In this document: piece after piece, positions 48,983 to 61,978 of the stretch
Layout: the number at the start of each line of letters is the position of its first letter
Position numbering within the stretch: position 1 is the stretch's first letter
Assembly (NCBI RefSeq): GCF_004343155.1
Contig: NZ_SMDC01000002.1
Span: 248,001-312,000, forward strand
Length of the DNA: 64,000 nucleotides
Reading direction: 5' to 3'
Source of the DNA: Marichromatium gracile
GTDB lineage: Bacteria; Pseudomonadota; Gammaproteobacteria; Chromatiales; Chromatiaceae
Notes under the pieces: model-generated
What the model was told of the DNA's origin: nothing
Database searches by the model: none
What the model saw: the letters and a program-made list of their open reading frames with translations, nothing else
Program-made: the position numbers and the translations under genes

Positions 48983-49432
48983 ATGTCCGATCCAATCCAT
49001 GTGGTCTGCCCCGCCTGCGACGCGGTCAACCGGCTGGCGCCGGCGCGCCTCGGCGCGGGCGGACGTTGCGGGCGCTGTCACGCGCCGCTGTTCGGTGGCG
49101 AGCCGGTGGCGCTCGACGAGGCGCGCTTCGCCCATCACCTGGGGCGCAGCGATCTGCCGCTGCTGGTCGATTTCTGGGCGCCCTGGTGCGGTCCCTGCCA
49201 GATGATGGCGCCGGCCTTCGCCGCTGCCGCGCGCACCCTCGAGCCCGAGCTGCGCCTGGTCAAGGTCGACACCGAACGGGCCCAGGGGCTGGCCGCGCGG
49301 CTCGGTATCCGCAGCATCCCGACCCTGGCGCTGTTTCGCGGCGGGGTCGAGCGGGCCCGTCAGGCCGGTGCCATGGATGCGGCGGGGATCATCGCCTGGG
49401 CGCGCCACCAACTGCACGCCGGAGGGGGCTGA
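48983..49432 (+). CDS. trxC: thioredoxin 2 (TrxC)
   Basis: A 149-residue cytosolic thioredoxin with an N-terminal zinc ribbon (CPACDAVN and CGRCHAPLF, residues about 9-34) and the active site FWAPWCGPCQMM (CGPC about 70-73), cis-Pro in SIPTLALF. The zinc ribbon identifies TrxC, which helps in oxidative stress. Divergent from cnoX. Confidence 0.96.
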   Translation: MSDPIHVVCPACDAVNRLAPARLGAGGRCGRCHAPLFGGEPVALDEARFAHHLGRSDLPLLVDFWAPWCGPCQMMAPAFAAAARTLEPELRLVKVDTERAQGLAARLGIRSIPTLALFRGGVERARQAGAMDAAGIIAWARHQLHAGGG

Positions 49433-49615
49433 AGCGGATGATCGGGTTGGCATTTCGCCGCCCGTACCGACCGGCGCGCGTGGACAGTGCGCCGGCGGTT
49501 CTTTAGAATTCAGGCCGGTCAGGGCGCTGCCATTGACCTACCCTGTGTGTCCAACGCCGTCACCCGACGTCCCGTCGCGGTCGTTGCGCATCCTCGCCCG
49601 GATTCGGAGATACCC

Positions 49616-50758
49616 TTGAGAAAACCCGCAGTTCTGGTTCTGGAAGACGGTTCGGTCTTCCGCGGAACATCGATTGGCGCCGATGGCTCGAGCGTCGGTG
49701 AGGTGGTGTTCAACACCGCCATGACCGGCTATCAGGAGATCCTCACCGATCCCTCCTATCTGCGCCAGCTCGTGACCCTGACATACCCCCACATCGGCAA
49801 CGTGGGCGCCAACCCGGAGGACGAGGAGTCCGCCGGCATCCAGGCCGCCGGCCTGATCATCCGCCACTTGCCCCAGCGCGCCAGCAATTTCCGCCAGCGC
49901 GAGCGTCTCGACGACTATCTGCGTCGTCAGGGCGTGGTCGGCATCGCCGACATCGACACCCGTCGCCTGACCCGCATCCTGCGCGAGAAGGGCGCGCAGA
50001 ACGGCTGTCTACAGGCCGGCGACGCCATCGACGAGGCCGCGGCGCTCGCCGCCGCCCGTGACTTCCCCGGGCTCAAGGGCATGGACCTCGCCCAGCAGGC
50101 CACCACCGCCGAGCCCTATGCCTGGACCCAGGGCGAGTGGGCGCTCGAGGGCGGGCTGCCCGCGCCGCTCGACCCCGCCGACGAGGCGCTGCCGTTCAAG
50201 GTCGTCGCCTACGACTTCGGCGTCAAGCGCAACATCCTGCGCATGCTGGCCTCGCGCGGCTGCAGCGTCACCGTGGTCCCGGCCCGCACCCCCGCCGCCG
50301 AGGTGCTGGCGATGAACCCCGACGGGGTGTTCCTCTCCAACGGTCCCGGCGACCCCGAGCCCTGCGACTACGCCATCGCCGCGATCCGCGAGCTGCTCGA
50401 GCACCAAGTGCCGCTGTTCGGCATCTGTCTTGGCCACCAGTTGCTCGCGCTCGCCTCCGGCGCCCGCACCCTGAAGATGAAGTTCGGCCACCACGGCGCC
50501 AACCACCCGGTGCAGGATCTCGCTACCGGCGCGGTGATGATCAGCAGCCAGAACCACGGCTTCGCCGTCGACGAGGAGACCCTCCCCGAGACGCTGCAGC
50601 CGACGCATCGCTCGCTGTTCGACGGCTCGCTGCAGGGTATTCGTCGCTGCGACTGCCCGGCCTTCAGCTTCCAGGGGCACCCCGAGGCCAGTCCCGGCCC
50701 CTGTGACGTGGCGCCGCTGTTCGATCAGTTCATCGAGTCCATGCGCGCGCGCGGCTAG
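49616..50758 (+). CDS. carA: carbamoyl-phosphate synthase small subunit
   Basis: Glutamine amidotransferase subunit of 380 residues supplying ammonia to CarB. The N-terminal [26 protein letters not shown], and the class I amidotransferase triad ([12 protein letters not shown] with Cys, and HPEASPGP with His/Glu) are intact. The start is a TTG at 49616, preceded by GGAGATACCC; this gives the standard length. Upstream codons in frame lack family similarity. carB follows after about 200 bp. Confidence 0.95.
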   Translation: MRKPAVLVLEDGSVFRGTSIGADGSSVGEVVFNTAMTGYQEILTDPSYLRQLVTLTYPHIGNVGANPEDEESAGIQAAGLIIRHLPQRASNFRQRERLDDYLRRQGVVGIADIDTRRLTRILREKGAQNGCLQAGDAIDEAAALAAARDFPGLKGMDLAQQATTAEPYAWTQGEWALEGGLPAPLDPADEALPFKVVAYDFGVKRNILRMLASRGCSVTVVPARTPAAEVLAMNPDGVFLSNGPGDPEPCDYAIAAIRELLEHQVPLFGICLGHQLLALASGARTLKMKFGHHGANHPVQDLATGAVMISSQNHGFAVDEETLPETLQPTHRSLFDGSLQGIRRCDCPAFSFQGHPEASPGPCDVAPLFDQFIESMRARG

Positions 50759-50958
50759 ACGGGCGGCGTCGCGCGCGTTCCCTCACATGGACGCGCGCGC
50801 GGGCTCGACGGATCCGCCAGCGACGGCGGAGTCCGGGGTCGACCGGGTGTTGCGGAGCGGTGCGGGCGCGGACCCCTCGCGGTCCGTCGCCAACGGCATT
50901 CGTCTTCCAGCATTTGCGTTCACGTACATCCATTCTCGGATCTCAAGAAACTAACAGA

Positions 50959-54168
<3,210 letters not shown>

Positions 54169-54178
54169 TCCAGGCCGA

Positions 54179-54216
54179 ACGGGCGCCCCGCACGGGGTGC
54201 CCGTGGTCTCTTTTTG
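54179..54216 (+). terminator. Rho-independent terminator after carB
   Basis: Stem ACGGGCGCCCC / GGGGTGCCCGT with a short loop, followed by TCTCTTTTTGTCTTTTT. Ends the carAB transcript before greA. Confidence 0.8.
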
Positions 54217-54291
54217 TCTTTTTGGGGTCCGCAACGGGCCCGAACGACCGCGCGCCCCGGCACGCGGTCCATCCATACGAGGGAATCACCC

Positions 54292-54768
54292 ATGACCCAG
54301 GTACCTCTGACCGCGAGAGGCGCTGAGAAATTGCGTGAAGAATTGGACCAGCTCAAGCGGGTCGAGCGTCCGCGCGTGATCGAGGCGATCGCCGAGGCGC
54401 GCGAGCACGGCGATCTCAAGGAGAACGCCGAGTATCACGCCGCGCGCGAGCAGCAGGGCTTCATCGAGGGTCGTATCAAGGACATCGAGTCGAAGCTCTC
54501 CAACGCGCAGATCATCGATGTCACGACGTTGCCGAAGACGGGGCGGGTGGTGTTCGGCGCGACCGTGCACGTGCTCGAGCTGGACAAGGATCAGGAGCTC
54601 AAGTATCGGATCGTCGGCGAGGACGAGGCCGACCTCAAGCTGGGGATGATCTCGGTCTCCTCGCCGATCGCGCGCAGCCTGATCGGCAAGAGCGAGGGCG
54701 ATGTCGCCTCGGTCGATGCCCCCGGCGGGGTGCGCGAGTTCGAGATCCTCGAGGTCGAATACATCTGA
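54292..54768 (+). CDS. greA: transcription elongation factor GreA
   Basis: A 158-residue factor that rescues backtracked RNA polymerase by stimulating RNA cleavage. The N-terminal coiled coil with acidic tip ([20 protein letters not shown]) and the C-terminal domain ([28 protein letters not shown]) are typical. ATG 54292 gives the usual [18 protein letters not shown] start. Confidence 0.97.
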   Translation: MTQVPLTARGAEKLREELDQLKRVERPRVIEAIAEAREHGDLKENAEYHAAREQQGFIEGRIKDIESKLSNAQIIDVTTLPKTGRVVFGATVHVLELDKDQELKYRIVGEDEADLKLGMISVSSPIARSLIGKSEGDVASVDAPGGVREFEILEVEYI

Positions 54769-54786
54769 CCCCGCGCGCGGCGTCGC

Positions 54787-55641
54787 TCAGCCGGCGCCGC
54801 CGCGCGAGACCCGCGCCAGCAGCCAGTCGAGCGCGCGGGTCGACAGGACCCGTCTCAGCCCGCCGAGCACATGGGTCGGCAAGGTGACATAATATCTCGG
54901 GCGGGGACGCGGGCTCTCAATGGCGTGGACCAGTGCGCGCAACACCGCCTCGGGCGGCAGGGTGAAGGGCTGCGCCTTGCCCGCCTTGGTCAGTCGTTGC
55001 TCGGCGCGGACATAGGCGTCGCGATGGACGCTGTGCTCGACGTCGATGTGGTCGCGAAAGGCGCGATGGGCGTTGTCGCGGAAGCGGCTGGCGATCGGTC
55101 CCGGCTCGATCAGCGAGACCGTGATGCCGCTGCCGCGCAGCTCCAGGCGCAGGGTGTCGGTCAGACCCTCGAGCGCATACTTGCTGGCGACATAGGCGCC
55201 GCGGAAGGGCAGTGGGATGAGCCCGAGGATGGAGCTGTTCTGGACGATGCGGCCCTCTCCCTGACGGCGCATCACCGGGATCACCCGGCAGGTCAACTCG
55301 TGCCAGCCGAGGAGGTTGGTCTCGAGCTGCGCGCGCAGCGCCGCGCGACTGAGGTCCTCGACCGCGCCGGGCTGGCCGTAGGCGCCGTTGTTGAACAGCG
55401 CATCGAGCCTGCCGCCGGTGAGCGCGAGCGCCTGCTCGAGCCCCGCGGCGATGCTCGACGAGTCGTCGAGGTCGATGCGCACCGCCTCCAGGCCGCTGGC
55501 GGCCAAGCGCTCGACATCGGTCTCGGCGCGCGCCGAGGCGATCACTCGCCAGCCGCGGCGCGCCAGCCCCTCGGCGCAGTGCGCGCCGATGCCGCTGGAG
55601 CAACCGGTGATGAGGATCGAGGGCTGACGGGTCGAGGGCAT
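54787..55641 (-). CDS. short-chain dehydrogenase/reductase
   Basis: A 284-residue SDR. The nucleotide motif TGCSSGIG (about 11-18), NNGAYG, the catalytic serine in NSSILGLIP and YVASK (Tyr/Lys) are present, so it should be an active NAD(P)-dependent oxidoreductase. The C-terminal extension with RVLSTRALDWLLARV may be membrane-associated. Substrate unknown. ATG 55641 is favoured; the frame stays open to 55779 with a further ATG at 55695. Convergent with greA. Confidence 0.85.
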   Translation of the reverse strand: MPSTRQPSILITGCSSGIGAHCAEGLARRGWRVIASARAETDVERLAASGLEAVRIDLDDSSSIAAGLEQALALTGGRLDALFNNGAYGQPGAVEDLSRAALRAQLETNLLGWHELTCRVIPVMRRQGEGRIVQNSSILGLIPLPFRGAYVASKYALEGLTDTLRLELRGSGITVSLIEPGPIASRFRDNAHRAFRDHIDVEHSVHRDAYVRAEQRLTKAGKAQPFTLPPEAVLRALVHAIESPRPRPRYYVTLPTHVLGGLRRVLSTRALDWLLARVSRGGAG

Positions 55642-55778
55642 GGCGTCCTGGCTCAAACCTGGTTTCGAGGGGCTGTCATTGAAGGCCAATTCCATGCTGG
55701 CCCGCAACCCCTCATGGTATCGGCGCACGGTCGATGGGCCGCGACCGCCGTTGTTTATCCGATGACGAGGTATGATCA

Positions 55779-56015
55779 ATGCCGATCTATGAATATCGCT
55801 GCGAGGCGTGCGGACACGAGATGGAGGCGATGCAGAAGATCAGCGATGCGCCGCTGACCGACTGTCCCGCCTGCGGCAAGTCCGAACTCAAGAAGCAGAT
55901 CTCGGCAGCCGGCTTCCGCCTCAAGGGCGGCGGCTGGTACGAGACCGACTTCAAGCAGGGCAAGAAGAAAAACCTGCACGAGGGCTCGAGCGGCGGGTCC
56001 GACAAGGCCGCCTGA
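55779..56015 (+). CDS. FmdB-family zinc-ribbon protein
   Basis: A 78-residue small regulatory-type protein. MPIYEYRCEACGHEME and CPACGKSELKKQ provide two CxxC pairs for one zinc. FmdB-type proteins are common beside aspS in Proteobacteria, as here; their role is not firmly known. A terminator follows. Confidence 0.9.
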   Translation: MPIYEYRCEACGHEMEAMQKISDAPLTDCPACGKSELKKQISAAGFRLKGGGWYETDFKQGKKKNLHEGSSGGSDKAA

Positions 56016-56153
56016 CCCGGCTCGCGGGGGTCGTGCTTGCGTGTGCGCCCGCCGCTTCAGTATCTTCTCGCCCCCGCGAGGGGGGTTGATACGAAGCGGC
56101 ACCCGCCGTCGGCGATGCGCCGTGAGGCCGGTCCCCCCTGTTCGAGCCGCAAG

Positions 56154-56182
56154 CCGCGCTGGCGCGCCCAGCGCGGTTTTTT
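56154..56182 (+). terminator. Rho-independent terminator after fmdB-type gene
   Basis: Stem CCGCGCTGG / CCAGCGCGG with a 5-base loop and a run of six T. It separates the zinc-ribbon gene from aspS. The rest of 56016-56310 is spacer with no gene seen. Confidence 0.85.
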
Positions 56183-56310
56183 GGTTTCTCATGTCCCGGA
56201 CGCCGACGCCGTCCGGGGGCGGGGCACTCGGCCCCAGGCGAGCGACTGCGCGATGACGCGGCGCCGCGAACGATCAACGACGACTTTCAGGACAATGGGG
56301 CGATAGAACG

Positions 56311-58089
56311 ATGCGCACGCACTACTGTGGGGACTTGAACGGCAGCCATGACGGCCAGGAGGTCGTGCTCTGCGGCTGGGTGCATCGGCGCCGCGACCAC
56401 GGCGGGGTGATCTTCGTCGACCTGCGCGACCGCGACGGTCTGGTGCAGGTGGTGTTCGACCCCGATCGCGCCGAGATCTTCGCCCGCGCCGAGCAGGTCC
56501 GCAGCGAGTTCGTACTGCGCGTCAAGGGTCGGGTGCGGCCGCGTCCCGAGGGCACCGTCAACCCCGATCTCCCCACCGGCGAGATCGAGGTGCTGGGCCT
56601 GGAGCTGGAGATCCTCAACGCTGCGGCCACGCCGCCGATCCAGCTCGAGAGCCATGCCGCCGACGCCTCCGAGGAGGTGCGGCTGCGCTACCGCTATCTC
56701 GATCTGCGACGCCCCGAGATGCAGGCGCGGCTGCGTACCCGCAGCCAGGTCACCCGGGTGATGCGTCGCTTCCTCGACGAGCACGGCTTCCTCGATATCG
56801 AGACCCCGATCCTCACCAAGTCGACCCCCGAGGGCGCGCGCGACTATCTGGTGCCCAGCCGCACCCACCCCGGTGAGTTCTTCGCCCTGCCGCAGTCGCC
56901 GCAGCTGTTCAAGCAGCTGCTGATGATGTCCGGGATGGATCGCTACTACCAGGTCGCGCGCTGCTTCCGCGACGAGGACCTGCGCGCCGACCGTCAGCCC
57001 GAGTTCACCCAGCTCGACATCGAGGCCTCCTTCGTCGACGAGGAGACGCTGATGGGGCTGATGGAGTCGATGATCCGCACCCTCTTCGAGGAGGTCAACG
57101 GCGAGACCCTGCCCAACCCCTTCCCGCGCATGACCTATGCCGAGGCGATGCGTCGCTACGGCTCCGACCGTCCCGACCTGCGCGTGTCGCTGGAGCTGAT
57201 CGACGTCGCCGATCTGATGGACGGGGTCGAGTTCAAGGTCTTCGCCGCTCCCGCCCAGGACCCCGAGGGCCGCGTGGCGGCGCTGCGCCTGCCCGGCGGC
57301 GGCTCGCTCACGCGCAAGGAGATCGACGGCTACACCCAGTTCGTCGGTATCTACGGCGCCAAGGGGTTGGCCTACATCAAGGTCAACGAGTGGTCGACCA
57401 AGGGGCGCGAGGGGCTGCAGTCGCCGATCCTCAAGTTCCTCCCCGATGCCACCGTCGAGGGCATCATGGCGCGCACCGGCGCCGAGGACGGCGACCTGAT
57501 CTTCTTCGGCGCCGACAAGGCGCGGGTGGTCAACGAGTCGATCGGCGCGCTGCGCGTCAAGCTCGGCGAGGATCGCGGGCTGATGGCCGAGGGCTGGCAC
57601 CCGCTGTGGGTGGTCGATTTCCCGATGTTCGAGCACGATCCCAACGCCGATCGCTGGGTGGCCCTGCACCATCCCTTCACCGCGCCCAAGGAGGAGCAGC
57701 TCGACAGCCTCTCCAGTGATCCGGGCCGCTGTCTGTCGCGTGCCTACGACATGGTGCTCAACGGCACCGAGGTCGGCGGTGGGTCGATCCGTATCCACCG
57801 CGAGGCGGTGCAGCGCCAGGTCTTCGAACTGCTCAAGATCAGCGACGAGCAGGCCGAGGAGCGCTTCGGCTTCCTCCTCCAGGCGCTCAAGTTCGGCTGC
57901 CCGCCGCACGGTGGCATCGCCTTCGGTCTCGACCGTCTGGTGATGCTGATGACCGGCGCGCAGTCGATCCGCGACGTCATGGCCTTCCCCAAGACCCAGA
58001 CCGCGGCCTGTCTGCTCACCGACGCCCCCTCGGCGGTCGACGAGGCGCAGCTCAAGGAGCTGGCGCTGCGTCTGCGCCAGCGCGGCTGA
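56311..58089 (+). CDS. aspS: aspartyl-tRNA synthetase
   Basis: Class II synthetase of 592 residues, bacterial type. N-terminal anticodon-binding OB-fold ([20 protein letters not shown]), motif 2 ([20 protein letters not shown]), the GAD insertion domain in the middle, and motif 3 ([13 protein letters not shown]) near the C-terminus. Whether it also charges tRNA-Asn cannot be read here. Confidence 0.97.
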   Translation: MRTHYCGDLNGSHDGQEVVLCGWVHRRRDHGGVIFVDLRDRDGLVQVVFDPDRAEIFARAEQVRSEFVLRVKGRVRPRPEGTVNPDLPTGEIEVLGLELEILNAAATPPIQLESHAADASEEVRLRYRYLDLRRPEMQARLRTRSQVTRVMRRFLDEHGFLDIETPILTKSTPEGARDYLVPSRTHPGEFFALPQSPQLFKQLLMMSGMDRYYQVARCFRDEDLRADRQPEFTQLDIEASFVDEETLMGLMESMIRTLFEEVNGETLPNPFPRMTYAEAMRRYGSDRPDLRVSLELIDVADLMDGVEFKVFAAPAQDPEGRVAALRLPGGGSLTRKEIDGYTQFVGIYGAKGLAYIKVNEWSTKGREGLQSPILKFLPDATVEGIMARTGAEDGDLIFFGADKARVVNESIGALRVKLGEDRGLMAEGWHPLWVVDFPMFEHDPNADRWVALHHPFTAPKEEQLDSLSSDPGRCLSRAYDMVLNGTEVGGGSIRIHREAVQRQVFELLKISDEQAEERFGFLLQALKFGCPPHGGIAFGLDRLVMLMTGAQSIRDVMAFPKTQTAACLLTDAPSAVDEAQLKELALRLRQRG

Positions 58090-58284
58090 GCCCGTCGCTC
58101 CCGCCCGCACGCCCGTCGCGGGCGTCGGCAACACGCGCCACCGCGAGGTGGCGTGTGCTCATTTCTCCCTCAGGCCGCCGGTCGTGACGCCGAGGCCGAA
58201 CCAAGACAGGTAATGTTGATGGCCAAGTGTGTGGATCCCGGGATCCTGCGTCAGCTCAGGGTGAGCGAGGCGGAGGCAGAGGCA

Positions 58285-58731
58285 ATGAGCCGGCTGCCGC
58301 GCAAGCGCCCGCAGTCGGTGCTGGTGGTCATCTGTACCCGCGGGGGCGAGTTCCTGATGCTCCGTCGGGCGCGTCCGCTGGCCTTCTGGCAGTCGGTCAC
58401 CGGCAGCCTCGATGCCGGCGAGAGCCCGCGTCAGGCCGCGGCGCGCGAGGTCTACGAGGAGACCGGGCTGCGTGCCGGCGGGCGGCTGATCGACCTGCAT
58501 CAGTCGGCGCTGTTCCCGATCGTGCGCGCCTGGCGCAAGCGCTATGCCCCCAACGTCTGCTTCAATCGCGAGTACTGGTTCGCGCTGGTGCTCGAGACCC
58601 GGCGGTTGGTGCGGCTCAATCCGCGCGAGCACCTCGAGTACCGCTGGGTGCCGGCGGGTGCCGCCGCGCGGCTCACCGCCTCCTGGACCAATCGCGACGC
58701 CATTCGCGCCCTGGCCGGTACGCTGGGCTGA
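58285..58731 (+). CDS. nudB: dihydroneopterin triphosphate diphosphatase
   Basis: Nudix hydrolase of 148 residues. The Nudix box GSLDAGE-x7-REVYEETGL fits the consensus exactly, and the RPQSVLVVICTRGGEFLMLR start and HLEYRWVP end match NudB, which removes pyrophosphate from dihydroneopterin triphosphate in folate synthesis. ATG 58285 (GGAGG 9 nt upstream) gives the usual MSRLPRKRPQSV start; the frame is open to earlier ATGs at 58213/58219. Located after aspS, as in many gammaproteobacteria. Confidence 0.9.
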   Translation: MSRLPRKRPQSVLVVICTRGGEFLMLRRARPLAFWQSVTGSLDAGESPRQAAAREVYEETGLRAGGRLIDLHQSALFPIVRAWRKRYAPNVCFNREYWFALVLETRRLVRLNPREHLEYRWVPAGAAARLTASWTNRDAIRALAGTLG

Positions 58732-58869
58732 TCGCCGCGCCGTGGCGATCGCGGCTTATACTTGAGCCGTGCGCGGGATGTCCGGCGCATCCCCGGCCTT
58801 GAGTCGGGGTTCATCGTTGGGGGCGGAGTTAGGTGTCCGCTCCCGACTGGCCTGATGCGAGGAGGGGGA

Positions 58870-59334
58870 ATGATGCGTATTCGTGGACTGCTGACCGCTG
58901 GTCTGGTGGCGGCGCTGTGGTGTGGGGGCGCGCTGGCGCGTGATCTGGTGAGCGCGGCCGATCCCGAGGCGGTGCTGACGGCGGCCAAGGGTTTCGGCAG
59001 CGCCGAGTTGCAGACCGACAGTGTCGGCGACCCGCGTATCCGTGGGCGGATGTTCGGGGTCATCTATCTGGTGACCTTCTATGGCTGCGATGACGGCAAG
59101 GACTGCAAGGACATCCTGTTCTATGCCGGTTGGGAACAGCCCGGCCTGACCCTCGAGGACGTCAACCGCTGGAATCGCGACAAGCGCTTCGGCAAGGCCT
59201 ATATCGACGACGAGGGCGATGCGGTGCTGGAGTTCGCCGTCAACCTCAACTACGGCGTCACCCCGCGCAACCTCGAGGATACCTTCGACTGGTGGGGCGT
59301 GGTGCTGCGCGAGTTCCGCGAGGAGATGCTCTAG
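58870..59334 (+). CDS. exported YbjN-domain protein
   Basis: A 154-residue protein. Signal peptide residues 1-24 (LLTAGLVAALWCGGALA); mature domain of the YbjN type (TFYGCDDGKDCKDILFYAGW, then LEDVNRWNRDKRFGKAYIDD). YbjN-like proteins are structural or regulatory with no known enzyme activity. Two cysteines (GCDDGKDC) could form a disulfide in the periplasm. Start is ATG 58870 or 58873, with GGAGGGGG directly before. Confidence 0.75.
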   Translation: MMRIRGLLTAGLVAALWCGGALARDLVSAADPEAVLTAAKGFGSAELQTDSVGDPRIRGRMFGVIYLVTFYGCDDGKDCKDILFYAGWEQPGLTLEDVNRWNRDKRFGKAYIDDEGDAVLEFAVNLNYGVTPRNLEDTFDWWGVVLREFREEML

Positions 59335-59367
59335 CGCGCGCTCGCGGGGCGTCACCGCTGATCCGTC

Positions 59368-60108
59368 ATGCAATGCCCCAAGTGTCGTGCCGAGCAGTCC
59401 GATCACGCCGACATCTGCACGGCCTGCGGGCTGGTCTTCGCCAAGTACTACAAGCATCACCCGCCCGCGGGCGAGGCCCCGGCGCGTCCAGCGCGCCGGG
59501 GCCGGCGGCGGGCGTCGTGGCGCGTGAGCGAGCTGCTGCTCGGCGTACCCCCGGCCGGTGGCGCGCCGGTGCTGGCGCTCCGCGTCCTGCTCTGGTGCGT
59601 GCTGCTGGTCTGGGGGCTGCGGCTGATGGCCGCGCCGGTGTCGAGCAATGTTGTCGGCGAATCGCTGCTGCATCTGGTCAATCTGCCCTTCCACGAGGCC
59701 GGGCACGTCATCTTCGCCCCGCTCGGCGACTTCATCGGCTCGCTCGGCGGCACCCTGGGGCAGCTGCTGATGCCGCTGATCTGTCTGCTGGTGCTGCTGC
59801 TGCGTACTCGTGACCCCTTCGGGGCCAGCGTCTGTCTGTGGTGGTTCGGGGAGAACTTCCTCGATATCGCGCCCTATGTCGCCGATGCCCGCGCCGGGGT
59901 GTTGCCGCTGCTCGGCGGCAACACCGGACAGACCGCGCCCTATGGATTTCACGACTGGGAATACCTATTAACCGAGACCGGGCTGTTGCATCTCGATCGC
60001 GCGCTCGCTCAGGCCAGTCATCTGCTCGGCGCCCTGCTGATGCTCGCCGCGCTGCTCTGGGCGGCGTTGTTGCTGCTGCGCCAGTGGCGCGCGCTCGAAC
60101 GCGGCTGA
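59368..60108 (+). CDS. zinc-ribbon membrane protein with HEAGH motif (M50-like)
   Basis: A 246-residue protein. An N-terminal zinc ribbon (CPKCRAEQSDHADICTACGL, residues 3-22) is followed by a basic linker and about five membrane helices. The HEAGH sequence (residues about 111-115) inside or next to a helix is the zinc site of site-2/M50 metalloproteases, and a downstream WFGENFLDIAPYVADAR segment may supply the third ligand. No PDZ domain. Proteolytic activity is inferred from the motif only. Confidence 0.65.
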   Translation: MQCPKCRAEQSDHADICTACGLVFAKYYKHHPPAGEAPARPARRGRRRASWRVSELLLGVPPAGGAPVLALRVLLWCVLLVWGLRLMAAPVSSNVVGESLLHLVNLPFHEAGHVIFAPLGDFIGSLGGTLGQLLMPLICLLVLLLRTRDPFGASVCLWWFGENFLDIAPYVADARAGVLPLLGGNTGQTAPYGFHDWEYLLTETGLLHLDRALAQASHLLGALLMLAALLWAALLLLRQWRALERG

Positions 60109-60162
60109 GTCCCGGCCCTCGGTCGTTCTCCTTTCGTTGTCCGCTTTGCTGTAAGGAATCCC

Positions 60163-61971
60163 ATGTCCCGATCATCCTCCGTCGCGCCCGATCGTCCGGG
60201 CACCCGCGATCTGCGTGCCTTGGCGCGTCTGCTGCGCTTCACCCTGCCTTATCGCTGGCGCCTGCTCGCCGCGCTCGCCGCGTTGCTGTTCGCCGCCGGG
60301 TCGGTGCTGGCCTTCGGTCAGGTGATCCGGGTGGTGGTCGATCGCGGGCTGTCGAGCGGCTCGGCGGTGGCGCTCGATCGTTCGTTGCTGCTGTTTCTCG
60401 CCGTGGTGGTGCTCACCGCCGGGGCGATGATGGCGCGCAGTTATCTGCTCAACTGGATCGGCGAGCGGGTGGTTGCCGACATCCGGCGCGCGGTCTTCGA
60501 TCGGGTGCTGGGACTCGATGTCGGCTTCTTCGAGACCACCCGCACCGGCGAGGTGATCTCGCGACTGACCAGTGATACCGCGCTGCTGCAGGTGGTGGTG
60601 GGCTCGACCCTGGCGATGGCGCTGCGCACCTCGCTGATGATGCTCGGCGGCATCGCCATGCTGGCGGTGACCAGCCCGGGCCTGACCGGGTTGGTGCTGC
60701 TCGGGGTGCCGCTGGTGATCGGCCCGGCCTGGCTGCTGGGGCATCGGGTGCGCCGTCTCTCGCGCGCCAGTCAGGATCGGGTGGCCGATGTCGCGGCCTA
60801 TGTCGATGAGGTGATCCACGGCATCCGCACCGTGCAGGCCTGCGGTCACGAGCCGCTCGATCGGCGTCGTTACGGCGAGCAGGTGGAGTCGGCCTTCGAG
60901 GTGGCCCGTCAGCGCTCGCTGACCAGCGCCTTGCTTGCCGGGATCGCCACCCTGCTGACCTTCGGCGCGATCGGTGTGGTGCTGTGGATCGGCGGTCACC
61001 AGGTACTCGACGGGGCCCTCAGCGGCGGCGAACTCTCGGCCTTCCTGTTCTACGCCATCCTGGTGGCCAGTGCGGTCGGTTCGCTCAGCGAGCTGCTCGG
61101 CCAGCTGCTGCGCGGTGCCGGAGCCAGCGAGCGGTTGATGGAGCTGCTCGAGGCACGCCCGGCGATCGCCGCGCCGAGCGACCCGGTGGCGCTGCCGCGG
61201 CCGGCGCGCGGCGAGGTCCGTTTCGACGCGGTGCGCTTCTGCTACCCCTCGCGTCCCGATACCCCGGCGTTGGATGCGCTCTCGCTGGTGGTGCGCCCGG
61301 GCGAGCGGGTGGCGCTGGTGGGGCACTCGGGGGCGGGCAAGTCGACCCTGTTCCAGCTGTTGTTGCGCTTCTACGACCCGAGCGCCGGCAGGGTGTGTTT
61401 CGATGGCGTCGATCTGCGCGCACTCGACCCGCGCGAGCTGCGTGGACGGATCGGGCTGGTGCCGCAGGACCCGGTGATCTTCGCCACCAGTGCCTGGGAG
61501 AACATCCGCTACGGTATGGAGTCGGCGACCGACGCCGAGGTGCGTCGCGCCGCCGAGGCGGCGCACGCGACCGAGTTCCTCGATCGCCTGCCGCAGGGCT
61601 TCGACACCGATCTCGGCGAGCGCGGGGTGCAGCTCTCAGGGGGGGAGCGCCAGCGGATCGCCATCGCCCGCACCATCCTGCGCGACCCGGCGCTGCTGCT
61701 GCTCGACGAGGCGACCAGCGCGCTCGACGCCGAGAGCGAGCGCCTGGTGCAGCAGGCGCTCGAGGAGCTGATGCGCGGGCGCACCAGCATCGTCATCGCT
61801 CACCGGCTGGCGACGGTGCGCAACGCCGACCGCATCCTGGTGATCGACGGCGGACGCATCGCCGCCGCCGGAGGCCACGAGGCGCTGATCGCCGAGGGCG
61901 GGCTCTATGCGCGCCTCGCCGCGCTGCAGTTCCAGGAGCCGACGCCGGCGCGCGCGGCGCCGGTCGTCTGA
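60163..61971 (+). CDS. ABC-type exporter half-transporter (MsbA-like)
   Basis: A 602-residue fused membrane/ATPase protein. About six helices in residues 20-310 are followed by the nucleotide-binding domain: Walker A GHSGAGKST (about 389-397), Q-loop LVPQDP, signature LSGGERQR (about 493-500), Walker B LLLLDEATSALD and the H-loop IAHR. It likely forms a homodimer exporting a lipid or hydrophobic compound. Convergent with bciB, separated by only 7 bp. Confidence 0.9.
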   Translation: MSRSSSVAPDRPGTRDLRALARLLRFTLPYRWRLLAALAALLFAAGSVLAFGQVIRVVVDRGLSSGSAVALDRSLLLFLAVVVLTAGAMMARSYLLNWIGERVVADIRRAVFDRVLGLDVGFFETTRTGEVISRLTSDTALLQVVVGSTLAMALRTSLMMLGGIAMLAVTSPGLTGLVLLGVPLVIGPAWLLGHRVRRLSRASQDRVADVAAYVDEVIHGIRTVQACGHEPLDRRRYGEQVESAFEVARQRSLTSALLAGIATLLTFGAIGVVLWIGGHQVLDGALSGGELSAFLFYAILVASAVGSLSELLGQLLRGAGASERLMELLEARPAIAAPSDPVALPRPARGEVRFDAVRFCYPSRPDTPALDALSLVVRPGERVALVGHSGAGKSTLFQLLLRFYDPSAGRVCFDGVDLRALDPRELRGRIGLVPQDPVIFATSAWENIRYGMESATDAEVRRAAEAAHATEFLDRLPQGFDTDLGERGVQLSGGERQRIAIARTILRDPALLLLDEATSALDAESERLVQQALEELMRGRTSIVIAHRLATVRNADRILVIDGGRIAAAGGHEALIAEGGLYARLAALQFQEPTPARAAPVV

Positions 61972-61978
61972 GCCGGGG

